Assembly: GCA_934270565.1 (NCBI GenBank) | Contig: CAKQPR010000008.1 | Location: forward strand, 17,152 to 81,151 | DNA: 64,000 bases | Direction of reading: 5' to 3' | Source of the DNA: an uncultured Clostridia bacterium | Lineage (GTDB): Bacteria; Bacillota; Clostridia; Christensenellales; Pumilibacteraceae | In this document: piece by piece, positions 8,108 to 16,666 of the stretch | Numbering within the stretch: the stretch's first letter is position 1 | Layout of the letters: each line of letters starts with the position of its first letter | The notes under the pieces: generated by a model | What the model saw: only the letters and a program-made list of their open reading frames with translations | What the model was told of the DNA's origin: nothing | Databases searched by the model: none | Made by a program: the position numbers and the translations under genes

Positions 8108-8813
8108 GCGCGAACGCCACGAAGTATTAAGAGTTTTACCCACCGACTTCAAAGCTTTCCGGCAAGAAAAAAGACCGAACAATTTCGGTCTGATTTTGGT
8201 GGTGGACGATCGTGGGCTCGAACCCCGGACCCAAACTGCAGCCGAGCGCGAAGCGCGAACGCCACGAAGTATTAAGAGTTTTGCCCACCGACTTCAAAGG
8301 ATTTCAGCAAGAAAAAAGACCGAACAATTTCGGTCTGATTTTGGTGGTGGACGATCGTGGGCTCGAAACCCGGACCCAAACTGCAGCCGAGCGCGAAGCG
8401 CGAACGCCACGAAGTATTAAGAGTTTTGCTCACCGACTTCAAAGGATTTCAGCAAGAAAAAAGACCGAACAATTTCGGTCTGATTTTGGTGGTGGACGAT
8501 CGGGGGCTCGAACCCCGGACCCAAACTGCAGCCGAGCGCGAAGCGCGAACGCCACGAAGTATTAAGAGTTTTGCTCACCGACTTCAAAGGATTTCAGCAA
8601 GAAAAAAGACCGAACAATTTCGGTCTGATTTTGGTGGTGGACGATCGGGGGCTCGAACCCCGGACCCAAACTGCAGCCGAGCGCGAAGCGCGAACGCCAC
8701 GAAGTATTAAGAGTTTTACCCACCGACTTCAAAGGATTTCAGCAAGAAAAAAGACCGAACTATTTCGGTCTGATTTTGGTGGTGGACGATCGGGGGCTCG
8801 AACCCCGGACCCA
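8108..8813. repeat. Five-copy 145-bp tandem array carrying the tRNA-Lys 3' end
   Basis: Units begin at 8108, 8253, 8398, 8543 and 8688, exactly 145 bp apart. Read in the tRNA-Lys direction, each unit holds the terminator hairpin AGACCGAAA/TTTCGGTCT, a spacer of about 60 bp, a 28-bp core, and in copies 1-4 a duplicated 3' portion of the tRNA (variable loop, T-arm, acceptor strand, CCA). The fifth copy leads into the intact tRNA-Lys. Copies near the gene match its T-arm best; copies 1 and 2 carry substitutions. Reading frames through the array are by-products of a period that is not a multiple of 3. No protein product is likely. Confidence 0.9.
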
Positions 8814-8855
8814 CTGATTAAGAGTCAGTTGCTCTACCAACTGAGCTAATCGTCC
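8780..8855 (-). tRNA. tRNA-Lys(CTT)
   Basis: On the minus strand the acceptor GGACGAT/ATCGTCC, anticodon loop CTCTTAA (CTT) and T-arm GGTTCGAG form a full cloverleaf with encoded CCA. It is the only intact copy; its 3' portion is repeated four more times downstream in the tandem array. Confidence 0.95.
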
Positions 8856-8919
8856 ATATTGTCCGAAACAATCGGACTTTTTTCATTTTTTAAGACGCCA
8901 CATGTGCGTCTTAAATTTC

Positions 8920-8994
8920 TGGAGCGGAAGACGAGATTCGAACCCGCGACATCCACCTTGGCAAGGTGACGCTCTACCACTGAGCCACTTCCGC
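8920..8994 (-). tRNA. tRNA-Gly(GCC)
   Basis: Acceptor GCGGAAG/CTTCCGC, anticodon loop TTGCCAA (GCC), T-arm GGTTCGAAT and encoded CCA. Two small hairpins (8861-8877 and 8891-8913) lie between it and tRNA-Lys and may guide processing. Confidence 0.95.
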
Positions 8995-9003
8995 ATATTT
9001 AGT

Positions 9004-9087
9004 TGGTGCGGATGAAGGGACTTGAACCCCCACGTCTAATGACAATGGATCCTAAGTCCATCGCGTCTGCCGTTCCGCCACATCCGC
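9004..9087 (-). tRNA. tRNA-Leu(TAG)
   Basis: Class II tRNA with a long variable arm. The acceptor is GCGGATG/CATCCGC, the anticodon loop CTTAGGA gives TAG, and CCA is encoded. It is the first gene of the minus-strand Leu-Gly-Lys operon. Confidence 0.95.
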
Positions 9088-9114
9088 ATGGCGCATCATT
9101 CACAACGCTTGATA

Positions 9115-9143
9115 ATTATACTATATATGAGAAAATAAGTCAA
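9115..9143 (-). promoter_or_regulatory. Promoter of the Leu-Gly-Lys tRNA operon
   Basis: Minus strand TTGACT, 17 bp and TATAAT, 27 bp before tRNA-Leu. Confidence 0.8.
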
Positions 9144-9197
9144 ACGAATTCAAGCGGTTTTTCAAATTTTTTTAAGAGATTTTGTATAAGAAAAATA

Positions 9198-9227
9198 AAC
9201 GGACGAAACATAGTGCTTCGTCCGTTT
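9198..9227 (-). terminator. Terminator of the cca gene
   Basis: Stem AAACGGACGAA / TTCGTCCGTTT starts 4 bp after the cca stop codon. On the minus strand it is followed by a T-rich stretch (TTTATTTTTC). Confidence 0.8.
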
Positions 9228-9230
9228 GAA

Positions 9231-10586
9231 TTATTCGTTATCGGCTTCGGTTTCTTTGTATTTTCTCACTCTTGAAAGCAGCCACTCCTGATTGTTGAGC
9301 GAAGGATTGAGGACGCATTCGCGCCAAAGCTCGGTGAGTACTCCCCCGATCTTTATCGGCTGTATGCCTTCCATAATAAGCGCGCTTCCGTCAAGCGCAA
9401 GATCGGACAGAGACAAAGGAGCTCCGCTCTCTTCGAGTTCCTTTTTTATCGCAGGTAAGCGGTTCGGAACGGCCGGCTGGTCCGTTTTTCCCCGAGCGAG
9501 GTTGTCGGCTTCCATAAGTTCGATGAGCTTATCGATTTTATCGTAGTTTTCGGCGACAAATAGTTTAAGCTTATTGATTTTTGTGTTCCGAGACATATCG
9601 TACATATGGTGCTCGGCGAGCCAAGCGGTTTCCTCGATAACGGTAGTCGGATATTTCAGTCCGTATTCGCCGAGCACATACCTCACGATATTCGCCGAAA
9701 CGCGCTCGTGTCCGTGCATATTGCCGAATTTTGCGACGCAATAAGGTTTTCCGACGTCGTGCATAAGCGCGGCAAGTCTTATGTCGGGCGGCGCGAATCC
9801 GACCGTCTGATTAGTGTGTTCGAGAACGTCGTAACTGTGGTAAGCGGGGTTTTGAGCGAGACCGTCGGCGTCCTCGAGTTGCGGAATAAGGTATTTCCAC
9901 AGTCCGAGCTGACGGATCAGTCTCAAACCGCGATAATGCGCGCCTTTTACGCCGTATTTCACGTCGGCAAGCAGAATCTTATTCAGCTCGTCGCGCCGCC
10001 GCTCGGCGGAAATATCGCGCAGAAGATGCGCGTTTTCCTGAGCCGCTCGCGCCGTTACGCCGTCGATTTTGAAGCCCGTTTCGGAAGCGAGGCGAATCAT
10101 TCTCAATATGCGAAGTCCGTCCGAAGCGAAAGTGTGCGCCGGATCGTAACTTCTGATAAGTTTGCGTTCAATGTCCTGTATGCCGCCCAAGGGATCGACG
10201 ATTTTATCGTTCGTAATATCGTAATAAATACTGTTTACGGTGAAATCGCGTCGCAAGGCGTCTTTATTTATGTCCGTAGTGAATTTTACTTCGGTCGGTG
10301 TGTGCCCGCCCCCTTCGGCATAACGCTCGGTGCGGAACGGCGTATATTCAAATTTCTCGTCGCCGAGTCTGATAACCGCGGTGCCGAGTTTATAATTCAC
10401 GACTTTTGTCTGAAAGCGGCGGCTGATCCCCAAAGCTTCGGCAATCGCGGGTCCCGCAATATCTATGTCAGTATCGCCGAGCCCCGCCAAAGCATTGCGA
10501 ACAAACCCTCCGACCACATAAATCGGAAGCGACGCCATTTCGTTGAGCCTTCTGAGGCTCTCCGGAATTTTACTTTTAATATCCAT
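9231..10586 (-). CDS. cca: CCA-adding tRNA nucleotidyltransferase
   Basis: A 451-residue class II nucleotidyltransferase. The head shows GGFVRNAL and the metal-binding DTDIDIAG. The RNA-binding neck region follows (RRDFTVNSIYYD, DPLGGIQDIERKLIR). A C-terminal HD domain is present (LMHDVGKP, HGHE). It adds or repairs the 3' CCA end of tRNAs. Every tRNA in this window already encodes CCA, so here it would act mainly in repair. It sits directly upstream of a tRNA operon on the same strand but has its own promoter and terminator. The HD domain makes it longer than the Bacillus enzyme. Confidence 0.93.
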   Translation of the reverse strand: MDIKSKIPESLRRLNEMASLPIYVVGGFVRNALAGLGDTDIDIAGPAIAEALGISRRFQTKVVNYKLGTAVIRLGDEKFEYTPFRTERYAEGGGHTPTEVKFTTDINKDALRRDFTVNSIYYDITNDKIVDPLGGIQDIERKLIRSYDPAHTFASDGLRILRMIRLASETGFKIDGVTARAAQENAHLLRDISAERRRDELNKILLADVKYGVKGAHYRGLRLIRQLGLWKYLIPQLEDADGLAQNPAYHSYDVLEHTNQTVGFAPPDIRLAALMHDVGKPYCVAKFGNMHGHERVSANIVRYVLGEYGLKYPTTVIEETAWLAEHHMYDMSRNTKINKLKLFVAENYDKIDKLIELMEADNLARGKTDQPAVPNRLPAIKKELEESGAPLSLSDLALDGSALIMEGIQPIKIGGVLTELWRECVLNPSLNNQEWLLSRVRKYKETEADNE

Positions 10587-10595
10587 AACAGTTAG

Positions 10596-10624
10596 ATTAT
10601 ACCACGATTTGTCAAAATAAGCAA
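10596..10624 (-). promoter_or_regulatory. Promoter of cca
   Basis: Minus strand TTGCTT, 17 bp and TATAAT, ending 10 bp before the cca start, so the 5' leader would be nearly absent. Confidence 0.6.
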
Positions 10625-10652
10625 TTTATTTAGCGTACCATACGACAAATAT

Positions 10653-10681
10653 TTGCTTTTTTTGTCACAAAGTAGTATAAT
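10653..10681 (+). promoter_or_regulatory. Promoter of the lipid kinase gene
   Basis: TTGCTT, 17 bp and TATAAT on the plus strand, 36 bp before the start codon and divergent from the cca promoter. Confidence 0.65.
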
Positions 10682-10717
10682 AAAAAGAAACGTGTTAAGG
10701 TTAATAGGATCTGGAAA

Positions 10718-11572
10718 ATGTTAAATATCATTGCTAACGTAAAAAGCGGACGAGGTAGAGGGATAAGAAATACGCATACGGTCGTCAAATACTGCGTAAA
10801 CCACGGAATCCCCTTTGCTCTCCATATAACGAATAAAGTCGGACACGCTACCGAGCTTGCCCGCGATCTCACTAAAAACGGCGGCACAATCGTAGCGCTC
10901 GGCGGTGACGGAACTTTTCACGAAGTCCTTAACGGTATCGTCGATATGGAAAATACTACGCTCGGATTTATTCCCTCGGGGCGCGGAAACGATTTCGTAA
11001 GATCGCTCGGTTGTTCGCTCGACCCGATAAAGGCGCTCGAGGACGTACTTCGCGGCGAAACCAGACAAATCGACTATATTCAGGTGAACGACAAGCGCTG
11101 TCTTAACGTTTGCGGAACGGGGCTCGACGTGAGCGTTCTTCGCGGCGTGGAAGGAAAAACAAACAAGATTTCGTACATTTTCTCGCTTATACACTGTCTC
11201 CGCACGTTTACTTCGTACCACCTCACCGTAAAGGTAAATGGCGAAACGCACGTTTTCGATTGCATAATGGTAGGCGTGGCAAACGGTGTTGCATTCGGCG
11301 GAAATATTCGCCTCGCCCCTATTGCAAAGCTCGACGACGGAAAACTTGACGTAATCGTAATGCAATACCCTGCAGACGGGAAAATCATGAAAGTCTTGCC
11401 GAAGTTCATAAAAGGCAAGCACATGAACTTGCCTATTACGCATCATTTCGTTTGCGAAGAGGTATCGGTTGAAGGCGATTATCCTGTCGAGCTCGACGGC
11501 GAAATTTACGAAAATCTCAAGCTCGATTGCAAGGTCGTAAAAAACGGACTTCGGACATTTGTAGTAAAATAA
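10718..11572 (+). CDS. Diacylglycerol/lipid kinase family protein (YegS/DagK type)
   Basis: A 284-residue protein with the DAGK catalytic signature: an N-terminal NVKSGRG nucleotide loop, ALGGDGTFHEVLNG at about residues 60-75, and GFIPSGRGNDFVRSLG. The C-terminal half is the beta-rich domain of the YegS/DgkB family (GVANGVAFGGNIRLAPIAKLDDGKLDVI). It likely phosphorylates diacylglycerol released by lipoteichoic acid synthesis or a related lipid, on the cytoplasmic face of the membrane. The ATG at 10718 is the only good start. It is a single-gene unit with its own promoter and terminator. Confidence 0.88.
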   Translation: MLNIIANVKSGRGRGIRNTHTVVKYCVNHGIPFALHITNKVGHATELARDLTKNGGTIVALGGDGTFHEVLNGIVDMENTTLGFIPSGRGNDFVRSLGCSLDPIKALEDVLRGETRQIDYIQVNDKRCLNVCGTGLDVSVLRGVEGKTNKISYIFSLIHCLRTFTSYHLTVKVNGETHVFDCIMVGVANGVAFGGNIRLAPIAKLDDGKLDVIVMQYPADGKIMKVLPKFIKGKHMNLPITHHFVCEEVSVEGDYPVELDGEIYENLKLDCKVVKNGLRTFVVK

Positions 11573-11603
11573 AGAAAACCGAAAAAACTTTTAGGGATAG
11601 ACG

Positions 11604-11635
11604 AAACGGCTTCGGGAAACCGAAACCGTTTTTTC
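11604..11635 (+). terminator. Terminator after the lipid kinase gene
   Basis: Stem AACGG-C-TTCGG / CCGAA-A-CCGTT with a GAAA loop, followed by TTTTTT. The minus-strand gene from the other side ends 9 bp further on. Confidence 0.8.
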
Positions 11636-11643
11636 TATGCGTT

Positions 11644-14235
11644 TCACTTTTTCCAAGCCGTAATACGGACCGCGTTTCCGTCGGTGAAAGAAATGTTGCC
11701 GAGCTCCTGCGAAAAACCGAAAAACCCGCCCGACGGCGTAATTATTTTCGTTATCGTTTCTTTAGCTGCGGAAGCTCCGCCCGCGTAATTGCCCACGACG
11801 GAAAACTCTACCGTTACGAACTCGGACTTAATGTTTTCCGTTTTGATTTTTGTCGTTTTCGTTGCTTTGTCATATACGGCATACGGCAGGTTGAACGAGC
11901 GTTTTCCCGATCTGAGCTCCGATTTTATATAGGATTTCAGCGCCTCGCCGAGCGTATCGGCATTTTCTTCGTCCGTAAGTCTGCAAGCGTATTCCGCTCC
12001 GTTCGCGGCGAACGTCATAGTATCGTAAACGTCGTAAGGCACGGCGGCGGTTTTCGGGTAAACGCCGTAAGGATTTTCGAAATGAGAAGTCGCAAGTTGT
12101 CGGTCGGTTTTAAAAAGATATGCGTGAGTTTCGATTTCGCGCGAGTAAGTATAAACTCCGTAGTTAAACGTTGTCGAAACGTCGCCCCAAGTCGTATCGA
12201 CGGCGTACCACTTTCCGTCCGCGCAAACCTTATTCCACGCGTGTCCTCCTCTGTTACCGTATCGGTCGGCTTCTCCCGCCGTTCCCACTACGCGTATGCA
12301 CTTTACGCCCGCAAGGTTGCACATAAGCGAAACGGCTTTGCTTCTTCCGTCGCAAACGGCGTAAAACCCGTTGTCGAACACACCTTCAAGATAGAAAGCG
12401 TCGACTTTTACCGCTTCCGAAATTTCGGTCACGTTGCTCGCGTAAGTCGCGTAAACCACGCGCGACAATATCCAGTCGTAGATCGCGTGGACTTTTTCAT
12501 AATCGTTCATTTCGGGATCGGTAATTTCGCGCACCGTTGCTTTTGCGAGCGCGTAATATTCTTCGGCGCGGCTACCCTCTTCCGGCACGGGTTTAACGCC
12601 CGCTTCGACTACGCGGTAAAGCTGATCTGTGGTTTCGACTGCCGCGGTTTCGCTCACGCTTTCGATCGGCAAATCGGTTTCGCCCCATCCCGTTTTGCTT
12701 AAATGCGGAACAAATCCGTTAAGCGCGGTATTTTCCTCTTTGTTTGCGGTTGAAACGGACGGCTCGGATACGGTGTTGAACGTTATCGTTATTTTCAGTA
12801 TGTTGCCGGTTTTACTGTACCCCGTGCTGTAAGATCCCGTATAGTTCGCTCGGTTGAACGCAATCGTGCAAAGCCTGTCGAGCGTATATTTACTTTCGTA
12901 GCCGAGGTAAACTTCCTCGCCGCCGCTTGTCGAACCGTTGACGGGCTGTTCGCGGAAAAGCATAAAGTAATCGTAAATCGCGCAGAATTCGTCGTCCGAC
13001 GTTATGTAGTAATTGCCGCCGTACCATTTCCTGTTGATATAACTTATCGCTTCTAGTTTTATGGGCTCAACGGAAACGACTGTCGAAAAGTCGGATTGGT
13101 CGAGATAACTGCCGTTTCCGTCGGATCTGACGTGGTATTCGGTTGTTTTCGTAAGGTCGATTGCAAACGATGAAAAAGACGAATCGGAGTATCTGTTCAG
13201 AAGAACGGAATTGCCGACGGTTTGCGCGCTTTTCCATTTCCCGCCCGCAACTCGGTATTCGACGGTGAAAACTTCGTTCTCATCCGCTTTGTCCCAAGAG
13301 ACGAGAATATTTCTGTCGTTTCTGTCGAAATCGACGGTGACGCCGCTCGGAACTCTCGCTCCGCTTTTAACGTAAGGCGCGCAGTTCAAAGCGCTTCCGT
13401 TTACGTTTACGCCTATTTCGTATCTGCCCGCGTTTTTCGCGTCTACCGTAAGCGTCGTTTTATCGGTAAACTCGGTTGCGGGAATACCGTTTATCGTCCA
13501 TTCTATCGCCGCCGTTCCCTCGGTAATACCGTCGAGCGTATAAACGGCTTCGGTTTCATTTCGAACTTCGATGTCGCTCGGATCGAATCCGCTTCCCGTC
13601 GCATCGTAAAAATAAACGTCGGTCTCGGCGGTTAGCGTTTTTCCCGTTGCCGTGTAGGAAGCAGTAACGTGCGTTTTGCCCGCGCTGTTCCCGACAAGCG
13701 AATATTCCCCGCCACTGTAAGTCGGTGCAGTGCCGCCGATATTCCAGTGAACGCCGCCGTTTGCAACGTCGGTATCGTTCAATATCGCAAAGATCGTCGC
13801 TTCTTCGCCGACCTTGACGGCGCGTTCGCGAGCTTCGAGCGAAAATGAACGAAGTTTATCGCGAACGGTAATCGTGCATTCGGCGGTTTTGCCGTTTGCT
13901 GCAGTTGCAACTACGGTTGCCGTTCCGGCAGAAACCGCAGTGACGGTTTTTCCGTTTACCGAAACGACTTTAGTCTGATTCTCGTCGGAGGAAGACTGTT
14001 GCGTTACGGAAATATCCGAAATGCCGAAACTCGCCGTTGTCTGATCGACCGAGAAATCGTCGTTCTTTATTCTCCACACGTCTCCGACGTACAAAATTTT
14101 GCTCGGCTCGTTAAATCCGAATTCGTAATCTGTCGGCTGAAAAAACGTACCGCATCCTGCGAATACCGAAGCCGATATTACGAGGCACAGCGCCGCTACG
14201 ATGATTATTTTGGTTTTATCTATAAATTTTCTCAT
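11644..14235 (-). CDS. Lipoprotein with bacterial Ig-like domains and a transglutaminase-like domain
   Basis: An 863-residue surface protein. The N-terminal signal peptide ends in lipobox FAGC (Cys27). Two or more bacterial Ig-like (Big2) domains fill roughly residues 35-260 (TVTAVSAGTATVVATA is typical). A fibronectin-like stretch follows (NILVSWDKADENEVFTVEYRV). Around residues 590-690 lies a transglutaminase/protease-like core with an intact triad: Cys in YAVCDGRS, His in GGHAWNK, Asp in YAVDTTWGD. Members of this family may act as peptidases or crosslinkers on the cell wall; the substrate is unknown. The gene stands alone, convergent with the lipid kinase gene. Confidence 0.8.
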   Translation of the reverse strand: MRKFIDKTKIIIVAALCLVISASVFAGCGTFFQPTDYEFGFNEPSKILYVGDVWRIKNDDFSVDQTTASFGISDISVTQQSSSDENQTKVVSVNGKTVTAVSAGTATVVATAANGKTAECTITVRDKLRSFSLEARERAVKVGEEATIFAILNDTDVANGGVHWNIGGTAPTYSGGEYSLVGNSAGKTHVTASYTATGKTLTAETDVYFYDATGSGFDPSDIEVRNETEAVYTLDGITEGTAAIEWTINGIPATEFTDKTTLTVDAKNAGRYEIGVNVNGSALNCAPYVKSGARVPSGVTVDFDRNDRNILVSWDKADENEVFTVEYRVAGGKWKSAQTVGNSVLLNRYSDSSFSSFAIDLTKTTEYHVRSDGNGSYLDQSDFSTVVSVEPIKLEAISYINRKWYGGNYYITSDDEFCAIYDYFMLFREQPVNGSTSGGEEVYLGYESKYTLDRLCTIAFNRANYTGSYSTGYSKTGNILKITITFNTVSEPSVSTANKEENTALNGFVPHLSKTGWGETDLPIESVSETAAVETTDQLYRVVEAGVKPVPEEGSRAEEYYALAKATVREITDPEMNDYEKVHAIYDWILSRVVYATYASNVTEISEAVKVDAFYLEGVFDNGFYAVCDGRSKAVSLMCNLAGVKCIRVVGTAGEADRYGNRGGHAWNKVCADGKWYAVDTTWGDVSTTFNYGVYTYSREIETHAYLFKTDRQLATSHFENPYGVYPKTAAVPYDVYDTMTFAANGAEYACRLTDEENADTLGEALKSYIKSELRSGKRSFNLPYAVYDKATKTTKIKTENIKSEFVTVEFSVVGNYAGGASAAKETITKIITPSGGFFGFSQELGNISFTDGNAVRITAWKK

Positions 14236-14412
14236 TTTTGATCCATAAACGCGGACGAGCCGCTAACGGTGTACAATAGTATATATGTATTATATCACAT
14301 TTTGTACGCTTGCACAAGACTTTTAAATAAAATTTGTCGAATTTAAGGACGAGCCGCCACGTTCTACCGCTAACACACCGAAAATAAAATATCTTGTATA
14401 AGCGAGGTAATT

Positions 14413-15960
14413 ATGCGAAAAAGTATTATGTCGGCAGTGTTTACGCTAACTTTATTTACCGTACTCGACCGAGCGCTTGGCTTCGGTTTCAAGATTTATC
14501 TTTCGCGCGAACTCGGCGCGACTTCGCTCGGACTGTATCAGGTAGCGCTTTCGTTCTTTTTCGTGCTCCTTACGGCGACGACCTCGGGAATTCCGCTCGT
14601 CGTAAGCAAAATGACCGCAAGATACAGGCTTACAGGCGAAATCAAGCGCGAAGGCTCACTTACCGCCGCGGCTCTGGTTGTGGGCGGCGTGATCGCCATA
14701 GGGATATGCGCGACTGTACTTCTTCTCTATAAGCCGCTCGGATCGGTAATACTCAACGGTGAAAGCGCGCTCGTTCTGTTGTTCCTTCTTCCCGCGTTAC
14801 TGTTTTCGTCGGTATATTCCGCGCTCCGCGGCAACCTTTGGGGACGTCAGCGTTACGTTTCCGTTTCGGTCGTAGAAATTATCGAGCAAATAGCGCGTAT
14901 AATCGCCTGCGTGATACTGTTTACCGTCGGCGCGAACAAATTGCTTTCCACGGCGGCTTCGCTGTCTGCCGGTTGCCTCGTTTCGATGGTTTGCGTAATC
15001 GGCTGTTTCGTAAACGCAAAAGGTAAACTTTTCTCCCCGAAAGGCGAAATCGTACCGCTTCTTAAAACCTCAACGCCCATAACCGTTTCGCGCGCCGCAA
15101 GCAGTATCGTCAATTCGGTTATCGCGGTTGCCGTTCCGTTCCTTTTAACTTCTTCCGGATACGACGCAAATGAAGCAATGGCGATTTACGGCGCGGGGAT
15201 CGGTATGGCTCTGCCGCTTCTTTACATTCCGATAACGGTTGTCGGGTCTCTGTCGTTCGTTATGATCCCGACGGTTTCGGAAGGCGTGATAAAAAAAGAC
15301 TTTTCGCGAGTAAATTCGCAAATCGAATCGGCTATCGGATTTGCGATAATAATTTCAACGCTTTTCGTTCCCGCCTTCTTCGTTCTCGGCGAAAGAATAG
15401 GAACGTTCGTTTACGACGACGCTTCCTCCGGTGTGTTCCTTTCCCGCGCCGCTTGGCTTCTCGTTCCGCTCGCCGTCGAAAATATCACTTCGTCGGTTAT
15501 GAATTCGCTCGATCTCGAAATTCGCAGTTTCTTTAACTATCTGATCGGTTCTGCCGTAATGTTCGCTTTTTGTTTCGCGTTTTTCGGTGCGTTCGATATT
15601 ACAATCATGAGCGCGGGGCTCGGTATAGGCTGGACGGTCACTTCGCTCCTTCATATCCGCTCGATCCGCAAGCGCACGGGGCTCGGGCGAAGACACATTA
15701 TCAAGCTTGCGGGTGCGGCGGCAATCGCGATTCCTACAGTGTTTGTTACTAAATGCATTTATTCGTTGTGCTCGGGCTTGCCTACTGCGGTGGCGCTGAT
15801 CATTCCCGCCGTCGTAAGCGCTGTGTTTTTCGCTGCATTAAGCTTTGCGTTCTCGCTTGTCGATATAGATTTCTTCTCGTCGCGGGTTAAAGCAAGTAAG
15901 ATAAAAACAAAAAATAAATGCCCGAAGGGGCGAAAACGCTTGCATTCGGACGCGGTTTAG
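14413..15960 (+). CDS. SpoVB/MurJ-family lipid-linked oligosaccharide flippase
   Basis: A 515-residue polytopic membrane protein of the MATE-like MVF/polysaccharide-transporter superfamily, with about 14 predicted helices. The N-terminus (DRALGFGFKIYLSRELGATSLGLYQVALS) is characteristic of SpoVB and its Clostridia relatives. These proteins flip lipid II or related precursors for cortex or wall synthesis. Other sporulation genes in the window fit a SpoVB role, but a vegetative flippase (MurJ/YtgP type) is also possible. Start ATG at 14413 with GAGGT upstream. The 3' end contains the promoter of the next gene. Confidence 0.82.
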   Translation: MRKSIMSAVFTLTLFTVLDRALGFGFKIYLSRELGATSLGLYQVALSFFFVLLTATTSGIPLVVSKMTARYRLTGEIKREGSLTAAALVVGGVIAIGICATVLLLYKPLGSVILNGESALVLLFLLPALLFSSVYSALRGNLWGRQRYVSVSVVEIIEQIARIIACVILFTVGANKLLSTAASLSAGCLVSMVCVIGCFVNAKGKLFSPKGEIVPLLKTSTPITVSRAASSIVNSVIAVAVPFLLTSSGYDANEAMAIYGAGIGMALPLLYIPITVVGSLSFVMIPTVSEGVIKKDFSRVNSQIESAIGFAIIISTLFVPAFFVLGERIGTFVYDDASSGVFLSRAAWLLVPLAVENITSSVMNSLDLEIRSFFNYLIGSAVMFAFCFAFFGAFDITIMSAGLGIGWTVTSLLHIRSIRKRTGLGRRHIIKLAGAAAIAIPTVFVTKCIYSLCSGLPTAVALIIPAVVSAVFFAALSFAFSLVDIDFFSSRVKASKIKTKNKCPKGRKRLHSDAV

Positions 15961-15968
15961 TTTATAAT
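15940..15968 (+). promoter_or_regulatory. Promoter of the ECF transporter gene, overlapping spoVB
   Basis: TTGCAT, exactly 17 bp and TATAAT. The -35 lies inside the last codons of the upstream flippase gene, so the ECF gene can be transcribed on its own. Confidence 0.7.
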
Positions 15969-16002
15969 AGTATGCAAATGAATAACAAGGAGAAGCCCGA
16001 CA

Positions 16003-16617
16003 TTGATGAAGAATCAACAGGAAATTGCGACTCCGAAATCGCTTTCGGCAAACGCAAACGACGCGAATTCGATCTCGCAGAAGAACAAACAGTCACCCAC
16101 GAAAAAAATCACCTACCTCGCCACGTTTACCGCGCTTAGTCTGGTTTTAAAAATGATCTCCAACGCGTTGTCGGCAGCTTTGCCGCCGTCGTTGAAAATA
16201 AGCTTTTCGTATCTCGGTTGGTATCTGTCCGCAGCAGTTTTAGGTCCTCTCGGCGGAGGTTGCGTCGCGCTCGTTACCGACGTACTCGGTCAGATAGTAA
16301 TGCCGCAGGGCGGCGCCGTAAATCCGCTGATAGCTGCAGGAAATTTCTCTTCCGCACTCGTTTTCGGGTTAATGTACAAGTATTTGCCCGTAAAATCCGA
16401 TCCGCTTCGTGCCGTTGTCGGCGTGATTGCTGCAACCGTAGTCGGAACGCTTGGAATAAATTCGTTGGGCTTGTACCTTTACCATTACAGTTCTATGCCA
16501 TACTTGTCGTATATGCTCACTTTTCGTTTGCCGCAGCTTATTCCCGTTCTTGTAAACACCGTTCTTTTTTGCCTGCTTATCCCTCTCTGCAAACGATTAA
16601 AAAAGAACCTCGAATGA
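16003..16617 (+). CDS. ECF transporter substrate-binding (S) component, FolT-like
   Basis: A 204-residue membrane protein. After a polar N-terminal tail of about 40 residues come about five to six helices, with the S-component motif ALSLVLKMISN and a glycine-rich loop (GPLGGGCVALVTDVLGQ). This arrangement matches the FolT family, which binds folate and works with the shared EcfAA'T module. The module is not in this window, as expected for group II ECF systems. AAGGAG ends 10 nt before the TTG at 16003 and 13 nt before an ATG at 16006; either may be used. The leader is too short for a folate riboswitch. Confidence 0.75.
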   Translation: MMKNQQEIATPKSLSANANDANSISQKNKQSPTKKITYLATFTALSLVLKMISNALSAALPPSLKISFSYLGWYLSAAVLGPLGGGCVALVTDVLGQIVMPQGGAVNPLIAAGNFSSALVFGLMYKYLPVKSDPLRAVVGVIAATVVGTLGINSLGLYLYHYSSMPYLSYMLTFRLPQLIPVLVNTVLFCLLIPLCKRLKKNLE

Positions 16618-16666
16618 CACAAAAATCACAATACGTATCATAAAATTTGCGACGTTTCGCCTGCAC

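Noticed and set aside
8108..8813. CRISPR array
   Set aside because: Units are 145 bp and nearly identical throughout. There are no unique spacers and no cas genes in the window.
8055..8849. Four overlapping frames in the 145-bp array
   Set aside because: Each is generated by the repeat itself and translates the tRNA T-arm and terminator. No ribosome site precedes them.
14333..14341. Perfect 0A box TTTGTCGAA upstream of the SpoVB-like gene
   Set aside because: The same 9-mer (as TTCGACAAA) also occurs inside the tsaD and mntP coding sequences, so a single match carries little weight. It is worth remembering if a Spo0A regulon is mapped.
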